From an uncultured Olleya sp. (lineage in GTDB: Bacteria; Bacteroidota; Bacteroidia; Flavobacteriales; Flavobacteriaceae): a stretch of DNA of 64,000 bases. Numbering within the stretch: position 1 is the first letter of the stretch; each line of letters begins with the position of its first letter. Of the stretch, positions 35,705 to 43,664 are shown piece after piece. The position numbers were made by a program, and so were the translations under genes. The notes beneath the pieces were generated by a model that did not search any database, was not told the origin of the DNA, and saw nothing but the letters and a program-made list of their open reading frames with translations. The stretch lies in NCBI GenBank assembly GCA_947503885.1, contig CANNFD010000009.1, positions 62,001 to 126,000 of the forward strand, read 5' to 3'.

Positions 35705-36399
35705 TTAGATAGCTTTGCTAAATAGTCATAATGCTCGCCTTCCGCGAGCATTTCGCATTTTAGACCAATAGCAGTACAAGCATCATTCAATAATTTAAAA
35801 TCAAGATACAACCATTTCATTGGTGCTTCTTTTTCGTTTTTATAACTTAAAAAATAATCTAATTCGCCATAATAATTAGCATTCATATCTTGCCAAAAAC
35901 CACCGTCTTCATCTAAATACATATACTTAATATCACTAGAATCAATTAGTATTTGTCCCCCTTTGTTTAGCAGTGATTTTAAATGTTTTAAATATTTAGA
36001 GACTTGATCTAAAGTTTGAAAAATTCCGGTACCATTCATTAATACTAAAATAGTATCAAATGTTTCAGTTTCGTCTAAAAGCGCAATATGCTCAGCGTTA
36101 ATTACACCTCTAGCTTTGCTAACTTTAATTGCTCCTTCAGAACTATCAATTGCTTTTACCGTCAGTCCTTGGTTTTGCAAATACAAACTATGACTACCGG
36201 AGCCACACCCTACATCCAAAACAGTGCCTTTAGATAATTGTAAAGCCTTTTGCTCTAGTTTAGGCATGTCTTTATAATCTCTAAAAAGATAGGGTAGCGG
36301 TAACTCATCTTCGTCAGAGATGTTGGTCGATGTGACTAAATCTTCAGTATAATTATCATTTTGATAATCTAATAATGCTTTTCCGAAAAGGTCTTTCAT
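35701..36399 (-). CDS. Class I SAM-dependent methyltransferase
   Basis: This 232-residue protein has the SAM-binding motif I VLDVGCGSGSHSLYLQNQG, motif II AIDSSEGAI and a later QILIDSSDIKYMYLDEDG. The remaining residues look like a small-molecule methyltransferase, and the substrate is not recognisable. It is convergent with the DUF2059 gene (4-base overlap) and divergent from the YkgJ gene, with only 21 bases between the two starts. Confidence 0.85.
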   Translation of the reverse strand: MKDLFGKALLDYQNDNYTEDLVTSTNISDEDELPLPYLFRDYKDMPKLEQKALQLSKGTVLDVGCGSGSHSLYLQNQGLTVKAIDSSEGAIKVSKARGVINAEHIALLDETETFDTILVLMNGTGIFQTLDQVSKYLKHLKSLLNKGGQILIDSSDIKYMYLDEDGGFWQDMNANYYGELDYFLSYKNEKEAPMKWLYLDFKLLNDACTAIGLKCEMLAEGEHYDYLAKLSN

Positions 36400-36408
36400 T
36401 TAAAATAC

Positions 36409-36416
36409 TATTTTTG
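36409..36416 (+). promoter_or_regulatory. Promoter -7 box for the YkgJ-family gene
   Basis: TATTTTTG fits TAnnTTTG and ends 4 bases before the ATG at 36421. The transcript would start at or very near the start codon, which suggests a leaderless or nearly leaderless mRNA. Confidence 0.4.
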
Positions 36417-36420
36417 TGTT

Positions 36421-36912
36421 ATGGAAGAATTTTTAAATGGTCTCCCAAAGCTTGCCAAAGATAAGCATAAGGAAAATAAAACCTTTTTTACAAAGCTAAA
36501 AAAGAGACCACCAAAACAATTAGATTATTTGATGCAGGAGCTGCATGAAGACGAGTTTAAAAAAACCGATTGTCTGACTTGCGCTAATTGTTGTAAAACC
36601 ACAGGGCCTTTATTTACAGATAAAGACATACAGCGTATTTCTAAACATTTTAGACTAAAACAACAACAGTTTATTGACACCTATTTACGTCTTGACGAGG
36701 AGAATGATTACGTATTACAATCCGTACCCTGTATTTTTTTAGGAGCGGATAATTACTGTTCAATATATGATGTTCGTCCAAAAGCATGTGCCGAGTTCCC
36801 GCATACGGATCGTAAAAAATTTCAGCAAATATCTAATTTAACTTTAAAAAATGTAGCTATTTGTCCCGCAGCTTTTAATATTGTAGAAAAGATGAAAACC
36901 TTAATTAAATAA
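36421..36912 (+). CDS. YkgJ-family cysteine cluster protein
   Basis: This 163-residue protein has an N-terminal CLTCANCCKTTG cluster, a second group VPCIFLGADNYCSIYDVRPKACAEFPH and a late ICPAA. These cysteines are arranged as in YkgJ proteins (CxxCxxCC...C...C...C), which are predicted to bind zinc or an iron-sulfur cluster. Function is unknown. It has no signal peptide. An imperfect hairpin follows at 36914-36942. The sterol desaturase gene is 81 bases away. Confidence 0.88.
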   Translation: MEEFLNGLPKLAKDKHKENKTFFTKLKKRPPKQLDYLMQELHEDEFKKTDCLTCANCCKTTGPLFTDKDIQRISKHFRLKQQQFIDTYLRLDEENDYVLQSVPCIFLGADNYCSIYDVRPKACAEFPHTDRKKFQQISNLTLKNVAICPAAFNIVEKMKTLIK

Positions 36913-36993
36913 AGTTGAAGACTTCTTAAGGAAATCTTCGACTAAATATTTAGATATATGTCAAGTGTATTATTAACTAATAAATTTTAATTA

Positions 36994-37821
36994 ATGGAAA
37001 ACCTAATTAATTATTTTGAAACAATTCCCTCTACTCATAGAGCATTAATTCTTGTAGGTGGTATTACCTTGTTTTGGGTGTTAGAAGGTGCATTGCCATT
37101 ATTTAATTTTAACTATAAAAAGTGGTCCCACGCTTGGCCAAACTTGTTTTTTACAGCAACTACTGTTGTAATAAACTTTGCACTAGCAGGTCTGTTAGTT
37201 TTTACATCATTTTGGGTAACACAAAATAATTTTGGTATTATTAATTGGCTTCCAGAAATGCCACTTTGGTTATATGTTATGTTTGGGGTCTTGTTTTTAG
37301 ATTTTTTTGGTGCATATTTAGCGCATTATGTAGAGCATAAAATCAAACCCTTATGGATGATACACTTAGTGCATCATTCGGATCATAAAGTTGACACAAC
37401 TACAGCAAATAGACACCATCCTTTAGAGAGTGTGATACGTTTTGTTTTTACTTTAGCTGGCGTATTTATTGTTGGTACACCAATAGCAATAGTCTTTTTG
37501 TATCAATCATTATCTTTAATTGCAACACAATTTTCTCATGCTAATATAAAATTACCAAGAACGGTTGATAAAGTATTAAGTTTTGTGTTAGTTTCTCCAG
37601 ATATGCACAAAGTACATCATCATTATAGATTACCATATACAGACTCTAATTACGGAAATATATTTTCTATTTGGGACCGCCTATTTGGTACTTTTATGGT
37701 TTTAGATAGAGATGAAATTGTTTATGGTGTCGATACATTTCCAAACGAAATAGAAAACAGTAGCCTAAAGCATTTATTAAAACAACCTTTTCATAAATAT
37801 CGAAAACCAACTTCCGAGTAA
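36994..37821 (+). CDS. Sterol desaturase / fatty acid hydroxylase superfamily protein
   Basis: This 275-residue integral membrane protein has about four helices and the diiron-type histidine clusters of the superfamily: HYVEHK, HLVHHSDHKVDTTTANRHHP and HKVHHHYRLP. It would hydroxylate or desaturate a lipid at the inner membrane. The substrate (a fatty acid or a hydroxylated lipid component) cannot be read from the sequence. It appears to be monocistronic. Long hydrophobic runs LFFTATTVVINFALAGLLVF and MFGVLFLDFFGAYLAHYV separate the His clusters as expected. Confidence 0.88.
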   Translation: MENLINYFETIPSTHRALILVGGITLFWVLEGALPLFNFNYKKWSHAWPNLFFTATTVVINFALAGLLVFTSFWVTQNNFGIINWLPEMPLWLYVMFGVLFLDFFGAYLAHYVEHKIKPLWMIHLVHHSDHKVDTTTANRHHPLESVIRFVFTLAGVFIVGTPIAIVFLYQSLSLIATQFSHANIKLPRTVDKVLSFVLVSPDMHKVHHHYRLPYTDSNYGNIFSIWDRLFGTFMVLDRDEIVYGVDTFPNEIENSSLKHLLKQPFHKYRKPTSE

Positions 37822-38008
37822 TTTTGATAAATTCTTTGGATTTGGTGTAAATTAATAGTAAAAATGTATCGTCTTGGTATGTTTTTTGAGTATATGTTAA
37901 GTAGTTGCTCTTAAAGGCTACAAATCATTGATAATCAGTTAAATTAACTATTCATCGACTATTTTACGTAGTTTGGCTAAAATTAATTAATTTATACTAA
38001 GATTAATA

Positions 38009-38020
38009 TGGAATATTCCA
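38009..38020. promoter_or_regulatory. 12-bp palindrome, possible operator
   Basis: TGGAATATTCCA is a perfect 12-base palindrome in the 262-base intergenic region, 64 bases before the ATG at 38084. It could bind a dimeric regulator. No more than position and symmetry supports this. Confidence 0.3.
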
Positions 38021-38083
38021 ATTTCAATCTACATTTGGTATCCCCTTAAACTGATTTTTAGCGTAACTATTCAATTTAAGTTA

Positions 38084-39064
38084 ATGATTATGCAAAAAAT
38101 AACATACATATTACTTTTCACCTTAATGATTGGTGCATCTGCGTTTTCTCAAACCAGAAGTAGAACAACTATAGTTGAAAATGTAAATGCTACAAAAGCT
38201 GGTCTTGTTCATGTACTAAATAGAACAGGAGATACTATTATACTTAAAAGTAGCACGCCTATTTTTAGATTTAGCTTTTTATTTCACACACAAAAAGAAT
38301 CTGTTTTAATGGATTTAGATAGTAAAGAGGCTAAAATACCTTTACATCATTTTGAAGTAGGTCGTTACACTGTTGTAGCTTACAGAGAAGATGCTGTATA
38401 CCCTATTTCTTTAAACAGGGTTGAGGTTATTAATAAACCAGCAGATGCCATAGCAGATTTAGAAGAAGATATTTTAAGAGCAAGTTTGTCTAAAGACGAA
38501 CAACGTAAAAGAAACATCAAGCCTAGAGTTGCACCAGAAAGAGACACGCGTTTAGCAGAGGTGACATCAAAGCAAAATAGAGCAGAAACTGAAGCAAAAG
38601 AAAGAGAGCAAAGAGAATTAATTAAAAGACAAGCCGATGATGCTGCTAAAAGAGAGCGTGCATTAGCGGAAGCAGAAGCTGAAAAGCAAAGAGCATTAAT
38701 TAAAAAAGAAGCTGAAGAAAAAGCTAAAAAAGAACATGCTTTAGCGGAAGCTAATAGAGTGAGAGCAGAAAAAGAAAAAGCAGAAAGACAGTTAGCACAG
38801 ATTGAAGCAAACAGAAAAGCAATTAAAGAACGAGAAATTGCTGAAGCTAGAAATCAAGAGTTAAGAGCTATTGCTGAAGCAGAAAGAAAAGCATCTAATA
38901 AAACTGTAGCTGATAATACTAGTTCTAGACCGAATAGTGAAATTGATAAAAAATCTATTAAGTACAATATTTCTATAATCAATGACGACTCTGTTGATAA
39001 ACAAACAAGAGAAGACTATAGAAAACAAAACTTAAGACCTAACGGTAAAGCTTACGACGAATAA
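38084..39064 (+). CDS. Secreted protein with a charged coiled-coil region
   Basis: This 326-residue protein has signal peptide ending GASAFSQ (about residues 1-23) and a first domain of about 100 residues (LVHVLNRTGDTIILKSSTPIFRF...GRYTVVAYREDAVYP) that looks beta-rich. A long charged helix follows (about 150-270) with recurring AEAE, KEAEEKAKKE and REIAEARN blocks, then a low-complexity tail. No family is recognised. It faces NamZ tail to tail, with a gap of 6 bases. A periplasmic structural or envelope role is possible but not shown. Confidence 0.7.
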   Translation: MIMQKITYILLFTLMIGASAFSQTRSRTTIVENVNATKAGLVHVLNRTGDTIILKSSTPIFRFSFLFHTQKESVLMDLDSKEAKIPLHHFEVGRYTVVAYREDAVYPISLNRVEVINKPADAIADLEEDILRASLSKDEQRKRNIKPRVAPERDTRLAEVTSKQNRAETEAKEREQRELIKRQADDAAKRERALAEAEAEKQRALIKKEAEEKAKKEHALAEANRVRAEKEKAERQLAQIEANRKAIKEREIAEARNQELRAIAEAERKASNKTVADNTSSRPNSEIDKKSIKYNISIINDDSVDKQTREDYRKQNLRPNGKAYDE

Positions 39065-39070
39065 CCAATA

Positions 39071-40336
39071 CTATTTATATAACAAATAAGGTTTACGTTT
39101 AACCATAAAAGCATTCAAGCCACTTGTCCAAGTGGCTTTTATTTTGTCCACACTCCAACCCGCTTCTATTTGTTGTTGTAATTTTTTTGTTCCAGCTAGT
39201 TTTGTAAAAAATCCATTCTTAACAAAAAAATCAGATGGATTACTTGTGGACTTATAAGCTTCGATTAAGTAGCTTAAGTTTAAACCATTTAGTGGCTCAA
39301 CTTCACTTAAATTATAACCGTTACAAGCTATGTTTTTATGTTTTGGGTATTTAGCACCGTCATTAGATTTTGGAGTAAACACATAGTCCGTTTTAGGTAA
39401 AAACGGAGAGCCATAAACCTGAAACTGTAAATCTGTACCACGACCAGCACTAACATTAGTGCCTTCAAAAAAGCACAGACTAGGGTATAAGTTTATAGCC
39501 TGGGCATTTGGTAAATTAGGCGAGGGTTTGATAGGTAAATCATAAGCCATTTGTCTGTTGTAATTTTTTAAGGTAATAACTTTTAAATCACATTGCACCG
39601 CATTATTTAGCCATTTTTCGCCATTAATTAATTGTGCATACTCACCAATAGTTAATCCATGAACAACCGGTACAGGATGCATGCCAACAAAACTGGTATG
39701 TTCCATTTCTAAAATAGGACCATCAATATAATGTCCGTTAGGGTTTGGTCGGTCCAATACAATTAAAGTCTTGTTTTGTTCGGCACAAGCTTCCATAACA
39801 TAATGTAATGACGATATGTAAGTATAAAAACGTGCGCCAACATCTTGGATATCAAAAATTACAACATCAAGATCTTGTAATTGGGCAACAGTAGGCTTTT
39901 TATTTTTTCCGTAAAGCGATATAATTGGTAGGCCAGTTTTGGTGTCAATACCATCTTTAACTACTTCTCCAGCATCTGCAGTCCCTCTAAAACCATGTTC
40001 TGGAGCAAATACTTTTTTAACCGCAACGCCTATCTCTAAAAGCGAATCCACAATATGTACATTACTATCAAAACTTGGTGTTTTACTATTAGTTTTAAAT
40101 AACACACTAGTTTGGTTAGCAACAATCCCAACACGTTTACCTTTTAATAACGGTAAATAGGCTGCAGTTTGGTTAGCACCAACAATAATTTGCTTTGTAG
40201 TAGGGTTATCTATTTCAGTTTCAGTTTTAGCCAAAACAGTATTAGTTTCACTTATATTATTTTTCGTTTTAGAAGCACAAGAAATTAATACTAAAACAAA
40301 TAATAAAACTGTATTTTTGAAAACATTAAATTGCAT
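39071..40336 (-). CDS. namZ: Exo-beta-N-acetylmuramidase NamZ (DUF1343), lipoprotein
   Basis: This 421-residue protein has lipoprotein signal MQFNVFKNTVLLFVLVLISC. The body matches DUF1343/NamZ: KGKRVGIVANQTS, KKVFAPEHGFRG, DVVIFDIQDVGARFYTYISSLHYVMEA, VLDRPNPNGHYIDGP and EGTNVSAGRGTD. NamZ enzymes remove MurNAc from the non-reducing end of peptidoglycan fragments, so this serves cell-wall recycling. The start lies only 8 bases from the divergent TTG start of the permease, so its promoter must overlap that gene. Confidence 0.92.
   Translation of the reverse strand: MQFNVFKNTVLLFVLVLISCASKTKNNISETNTVLAKTETEIDNPTTKQIIVGANQTAAYLPLLKGKRVGIVANQTSVLFKTNSKTPSFDSNVHIVDSLLEIGVAVKKVFAPEHGFRGTADAGEVVKDGIDTKTGLPIISLYGKNKKPTVAQLQDLDVVIFDIQDVGARFYTYISSLHYVMEACAEQNKTLIVLDRPNPNGHYIDGPILEMEHTSFVGMHPVPVVHGLTIGEYAQLINGEKWLNNAVQCDLKVITLKNYNRQMAYDLPIKPSPNLPNAQAINLYPSLCFFEGTNVSAGRGTDLQFQVYGSPFLPKTDYVFTPKSNDGAKYPKHKNIACNGYNLSEVEPLNGLNLSYLIEAYKSTSNPSDFFVKNGFFTKLAGTKKLQQQIEAGWSVDKIKATWTSGLNAFMVKRKPYLLYK
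40312..40319 (+). promoter_or_regulatory. Promoter -7 box for the permease at 40345
   Basis: TATTTTTG matches TAnnTTTG. It lies inside the signal-peptide codons of namZ on the opposite strand, 25 bases before the TTG start at 40345. No clear -33 TTG is seen. Confidence 0.4.
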
Positions 40337-40344
40337 AATCTAGT

Positions 40345-41580
40345 TTGAATTTCGAGTTTTTTATAGCTAAACGCATAATTGATAGTAAAGCGTATAAAAG
40401 TAGTATATCGGCACCAATAATAAAAATTGGTATCGTAGCAATTGCATTGGGTATAATTGTAATGATGATAGCTATTGCAACAGGTATTGGTTTGCAGCAA
40501 AAAATTAGAGAAAAAGTAATTGCCTTTAATGGGCACAGTATTATCCAAAATTACGATAATAACAACTCGCAAGAAAGTATCCGACCAATTACAACAGATC
40601 AAGATTTTTATCCAGAGTTTAAAAACGTACCAGAAGTAACACATATCCAAGGTACAGCAACAAAATCCGGGATAATTCGATTAGAAAACGATTTTGAGTA
40701 CATCATTGTCAAAGGGGTTGGTGCAGATTATGACTGGCAATATTTTAAAGACTTTTTAGTACAAGGACGTTTGCCGGATTACACCAAAGCCCGTAACCAG
40801 GATATTTTAATCTCGCAATACCTAGCCAACAGACTGCAATTAAAATTAAACGATCGAATAAATACCTATTTTTTAAAGGACGACACCACAAGACCACCAA
40901 ATGTAATTACCTATAATATAGTTGGTATTTACGATTCTGGTTTGCAGGAATTTGACCAACTTTATGTAATTGGAGACCTTAGACACATCCAACGATTAAA
41001 CAAATGGGACGATAATCAAGTAGGACGTTTCGAGGTTTTTATAGACAATTATAACACGCTAGAAAAAACAGGACTTGCCATTTTTAAAGAGGTGCCCTCC
41101 AACCTAAATGCCAAAACGGTAGATAAAGAATATCCCTTTATTTTCGAGTGGATTAAAATCTTTGACAATAACATTTACGCCATAATCGGCATCATGATAC
41201 TGGTAGCAGGTATTAATATGATTACCGCACTGCTTGTACTAATATTAGAGCGCACGCAAATGATAGGTATCCTAAAAGCCTTAGGAAGCAATAACCTAGC
41301 AATCCGTAAAATATTTTTATACAACGCAGGCTATCTGATCCTAAAAGGACTGTTTTGGGGTAACCTAATCGGGTTAAGTTTATTACTGCTACAAAAATAC
41401 TTTGGACTATTCCCATTAGACCCAAAAACCTATCACGTCTCGGCAGTACCAGTATACATAAACATCGGTTATATTATCGCGTTAAACGTTGGGACCTTTG
41501 TATTATGTTTACTAATGCTACTAGTACCCTCGTACATTATTTCAAAAATATCACCAGTAAAAGCCATACGTTTTGATTAA
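40345..41580 (+). CDS. LolC/LolE-like lipoprotein-releasing ABC permease
   Basis: This 411-residue protein has the FtsX/LolE topology: one N-terminal helix (about residues 22-45), a large periplasmic domain, and three C-terminal helices (near 278-305, 325-350 and 370-400). It starts MNFEFFIAKRI from a TTG codon. The FEFFIAKR start is what this family has, and no ATG lies closer, so TTG is taken as real. These permeases work with LolD to release lipoproteins from the inner membrane. No ATPase gene is adjacent. An intergenic repeat element follows at 41588. Confidence 0.87.
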   Translation: MNFEFFIAKRIIDSKAYKSSISAPIIKIGIVAIALGIIVMMIAIATGIGLQQKIREKVIAFNGHSIIQNYDNNNSQESIRPITTDQDFYPEFKNVPEVTHIQGTATKSGIIRLENDFEYIIVKGVGADYDWQYFKDFLVQGRLPDYTKARNQDILISQYLANRLQLKLNDRINTYFLKDDTTRPPNVITYNIVGIYDSGLQEFDQLYVIGDLRHIQRLNKWDDNQVGRFEVFIDNYNTLEKTGLAIFKEVPSNLNAKTVDKEYPFIFEWIKIFDNNIYAIIGIMILVAGINMITALLVLILERTQMIGILKALGSNNLAIRKIFLYNAGYLILKGLFWGNLIGLSLLLLQKYFGLFPLDPKTYHVSAVPVYINIGYIIALNVGTFVLCLLMLLVPSYIISKISPVKAIRFD

Positions 41581-41587
41581 ATAATTA

Positions 41588-41678
41588 GGGCGTTACCACA
41601 AGGGTCGCGTCATCCACTATATCTTTTTTGCGCATAAGCGCGCACAAAAAAGGATGTCGTTACTACCGCTAACGCAAC
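41588..41678. repeat. Nested palindromic intergenic element
   Basis: Three nested complementary arm pairs occupy the region: outer GCGTTA (41590-41595) with TAACGC (41670-41675), middle CATCC (41611-41615) with GGATG (41652-41656), and inner CTTTTTTGCGC (41623-41633) with GCGC and CAAAAAAG (41638-41652), loop ATAA. It is non-coding and lies between the permease and the CBS-type gene. The composition is much richer in G+C than its surroundings. From memory, similar GGGCGTTACC...TAACGC sequences are scattered between genes in Flavobacteriia. Confidence 0.6.
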
Positions 41679-41720
41679 CAACCAAAGTAAAGTCATAAAA
41701 TAAATTAATGTAGTTTTAAC

Positions 41721-41750
41721 TTTCAGTTTTAGACAATTACTGTACTTTTG
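41721..41750 (+). promoter_or_regulatory. Promoter for the leader ORF and CBS-type gene
   Basis: The -7 box TACTTTTG (41743-41750) fully matches TAnnTTTG. A TTTC at 41721-41724, 18 bases before it, is a near match to the -33 TTTG. The transcript would begin near 41757, shortly before the 23-codon ORF at 41769. Confidence 0.55.
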
Positions 41751-41768
41751 CACAGTTAAAAATCCGAA

Positions 41769-41840
41769 ATGAAACAAGCCATATACAAACGCTTCAGTTT
41801 GATAAGTTACAACCTATTAAACGGAATCATTTCATATTAA
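41769..41840 (+). CDS. Possible 23-residue leader peptide
   Basis: A short ORF (MKQAIYKRFSLISYNLLNGI plus three more residues) begins 18 bases after the -7 box and stops 23 bases before the CBS-type gene. Its start region GAAATGA (41766-41772) can pair with TCATTTC (41827-41833). The overlapping ATTTCAT (41829-41835) can instead pair with ATGAAAT at the start of the next gene (41864-41870). The arrangement resembles a leader ORF controlling translation, but no codon bias for Cys, Met or Ser stalls is obvious. It may also be a chance ORF. Confidence 0.3.
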   Translation: MKQAIYKRFSLISYNLLNGIISY

Positions 41841-41863
41841 AAAAAGAATAATAAATCACCCTA

Positions 41864-42844
41864 ATGAAATACGCAAATAACATATTAGAAACTATCGGTA
41901 ACACACCATTAGTAAAACTAAACAAGTTAACAGCAGAGTTACCCTGTCTAGTATTATCTAAATACGAAACCTTTAATCCAGGAAACTCTGTTAAAGACCG
42001 TATGGCATTACAAATGATAGAAGATGCAGAAGCAGATGGACGCCTAAAACCAGGAGGAACAATAATAGAAGGGACTTCAGGTAATACTGGGATGGGATTA
42101 GCATTAGCAGCCATAATAAAAGGATACAAATGTATTTTTGTAATGGCAGACAAACAAAGTAAAGAAAAGGTAGACATGCTTAAAGCAGTAGGTGCAGAGG
42201 TAGTAGTTTGCCCAACAGCAGTAGAGCCTGACGACCCAAGATCATACTACTCTGTATCAAAACGATTAGGAGAAGAAACACCAAACAGTTGGTACGTAAA
42301 CCAATATGATAACCCAAGCAACGCAAAAGCGCATTACCTAAGTACAGGTCCAGAAATCTGGGAACAAACAGAAGGTAAAATTACACATTTTGTAGTAGGT
42401 GTTGGTACCGGAGGGACAATCTCTGGTGTTGGAAAATACCTAAAAGAGCAAAATCCTAACATTAAGGTTTGGGGTATTGATACTTACGGATCGGTATTTA
42501 AAAAATACCACGAAACAGGTATTTTTGACGAAAACGAAATCTACCCATACGTCACAGAAGGTATTGGAGAAGATATCCTACCAAAAAACGTAGACTTTAG
42601 CATTATCGATGGATTTACAAAAGTAACCGATAAAGATGCAGCAGTATATACACAAAGACTATCTAAAGAGGAAGGTATGTTTTTAGGTAACAGTGCTGGA
42701 GCAGCAATTAAAGGCGTATTGCAATTAAAAGAACACTTTACTAAGGACGATGTTGTTGTGGTATTATTCCATGACCATGGTAGCAGATATGTAGGTAAAA
42801 TGTTTAATGACGACTGGATGCGTAAAATGGGATACATAGATTAA
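41864..42844 (+). CDS. PLP-dependent cystathionine beta-synthase/cysteine synthase family enzyme
   Basis: This 326-residue fold-type II PLP enzyme has the PLP lysine Lys44 in NPGNSVKDR and the phosphate-binding loop GTSGNTGMG. The GVGTGGTISGVGKYLKE segment and the C-terminal NSAGAAIKG are also present. The sequence from DDPRSYYSVSKRLGEE to GKMFNDDWMRKMGY looks more like the catalytic core of cystathionine beta-synthase than CysK, but the heme domain and the tandem CBS domains are missing. It would act in sulfur amino-acid metabolism, making cysteine or cystathionine. It ends at a strong terminator. Confidence 0.87.
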   Translation: MKYANNILETIGNTPLVKLNKLTAELPCLVLSKYETFNPGNSVKDRMALQMIEDAEADGRLKPGGTIIEGTSGNTGMGLALAAIIKGYKCIFVMADKQSKEKVDMLKAVGAEVVVCPTAVEPDDPRSYYSVSKRLGEETPNSWYVNQYDNPSNAKAHYLSTGPEIWEQTEGKITHFVVGVGTGGTISGVGKYLKEQNPNIKVWGIDTYGSVFKKYHETGIFDENEIYPYVTEGIGEDILPKNVDFSIIDGFTKVTDKDAAVYTQRLSKEEGMFLGNSAGAAIKGVLQLKEHFTKDDVVVVLFHDHGSRYVGKMFNDDWMRKMGYID

Positions 42845-42866
42845 TCCTAATTTATTTTAATATATT

Positions 42867-42901
42867 AAAAAGCCCACTAAGTAACTTGTGGGCTTTTTTT
42901 G
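42867..42901 (+). terminator. Rho-independent terminator after the CBS-type gene
   Basis: Stem GCCCAC/GTGGGC (872-877 with 888-893 within 42 kb) is extended by A:T pairs and followed by seven T. Confidence 0.88.
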
Positions 42902-43153
42902 TGAGCATTATAGACTAGCAATCTATACTTTAGATTTTGCAGATATGGCACATAATTTTAATAGTTAGGGCTTTAACTGACATATTTTCTGCTTTTTTAA
43001 AAGCATAAAAACTTTATTTTAAATAGGGGATTAATGTTGTAGTTTACTGCTATTAAAGGGTTGAGACTCAATTTTTTGCTAAAACCACTCCGTTTTTTAG
43101 GAATATAAAATTATATTTTAAGGTTTGGCTTGATTTTGGCGTTTAGTGTGTCA

Positions 43154-43202
43154 GTACGTTTAAACTATAATAATTACAGCATAAAAATTATGCAAAACGT
43201 AC
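43154..43202. promoter_or_regulatory. Inverted repeats upstream of the FKBP gene
   Basis: GTACGTTT (43154-43161) is complementary to AAACGTAC (43195-43202), and inside it GCATAA (43179-43184) pairs with TTATGC (43188-43193) around an AAA loop. The second arm ends 22 bases before the FKBP ATG. It could be an operator or a structured 5' leader. Confidence 0.3.
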
Positions 43203-43224
43203 GTTTTAAAATTTTATATATAGT

Positions 43225-43653
43225 ATGAATCAAGTTAAAGAAAACAACACAGTTAAAGTAAATTACACAGGTAAATTATCTGATGGACAAATTTTTGATA
43301 CTTCAGAAGGAAGAGAGCCTTTAGAGTTTACTTTAGGTCAAGGACAATTAATTCCTGGTTTTGAAAAAGGAGTTATTGATATGAAATTAAACGAAAAAAA
43401 GACCATCACAATTGCTAAAGAAGAAGCTTATGGTGATGTTAACCCAGAATTAATTCAGGAAGTAAGTAAAGCGGATTTACCGCAAGATATGACTCCAGAA
43501 GTTGGTATGGGATTAGTTTCTAAAACTCCAGATGGACGCGAAACTAACTTATTAGTAGTTGAGGTAAAAGACGAAACTATTGTTTTAGATGCCAACCACC
43601 CATTAGCTGGTAAAGATCTTGTTTTTGATCTAGAAGTGGTAGACATTAAATAA
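43225..43653 (+). CDS. SlyD-like FKBP-type peptidyl-prolyl isomerase
   Basis: This 142-residue protein has the FKBP start VKVNYTGKLSDGQIFDTSE, then PLEFTLGQGQLIPGFEKGVIDMKLNEKKTITI and EEAYGDVNPELI. The insert-in-flap domain (SKADLPQDMTPEVGM...VVEVKDETIVLDANHPLAGKDL) is typical of SlyD. The His-rich metal-binding tail of E. coli SlyD is missing. It is a cytosolic chaperone and proline isomerase. It is monocistronic, with two hairpins after it. Confidence 0.92.
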   Translation: MNQVKENNTVKVNYTGKLSDGQIFDTSEGREPLEFTLGQGQLIPGFEKGVIDMKLNEKKTITIAKEEAYGDVNPELIQEVSKADLPQDMTPEVGMGLVSKTPDGRETNLLVVEVKDETIVLDANHPLAGKDLVFDLEVVDIK

Positions 43654-43664
43654 TTTAAGTCACT

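Larger units (their letters stand above)
42845..43224. other. Gene-free stretch with a terminator and a palindromic region
   Basis: This 380-base stretch holds the terminator of the CBS-type gene (42867-42901) and a symmetric region near its end (43154-43202). I see no ORF with coding character, no tRNA and no recognised RNA family between 42902 and 43150. Confidence 0.5.

Noticed and set aside
41827-42177. 116-codon ORF on the minus strand across the CBS-type gene start
   Set aside because: It overlaps the well-supported PLP enzyme and the leader region; no family features.
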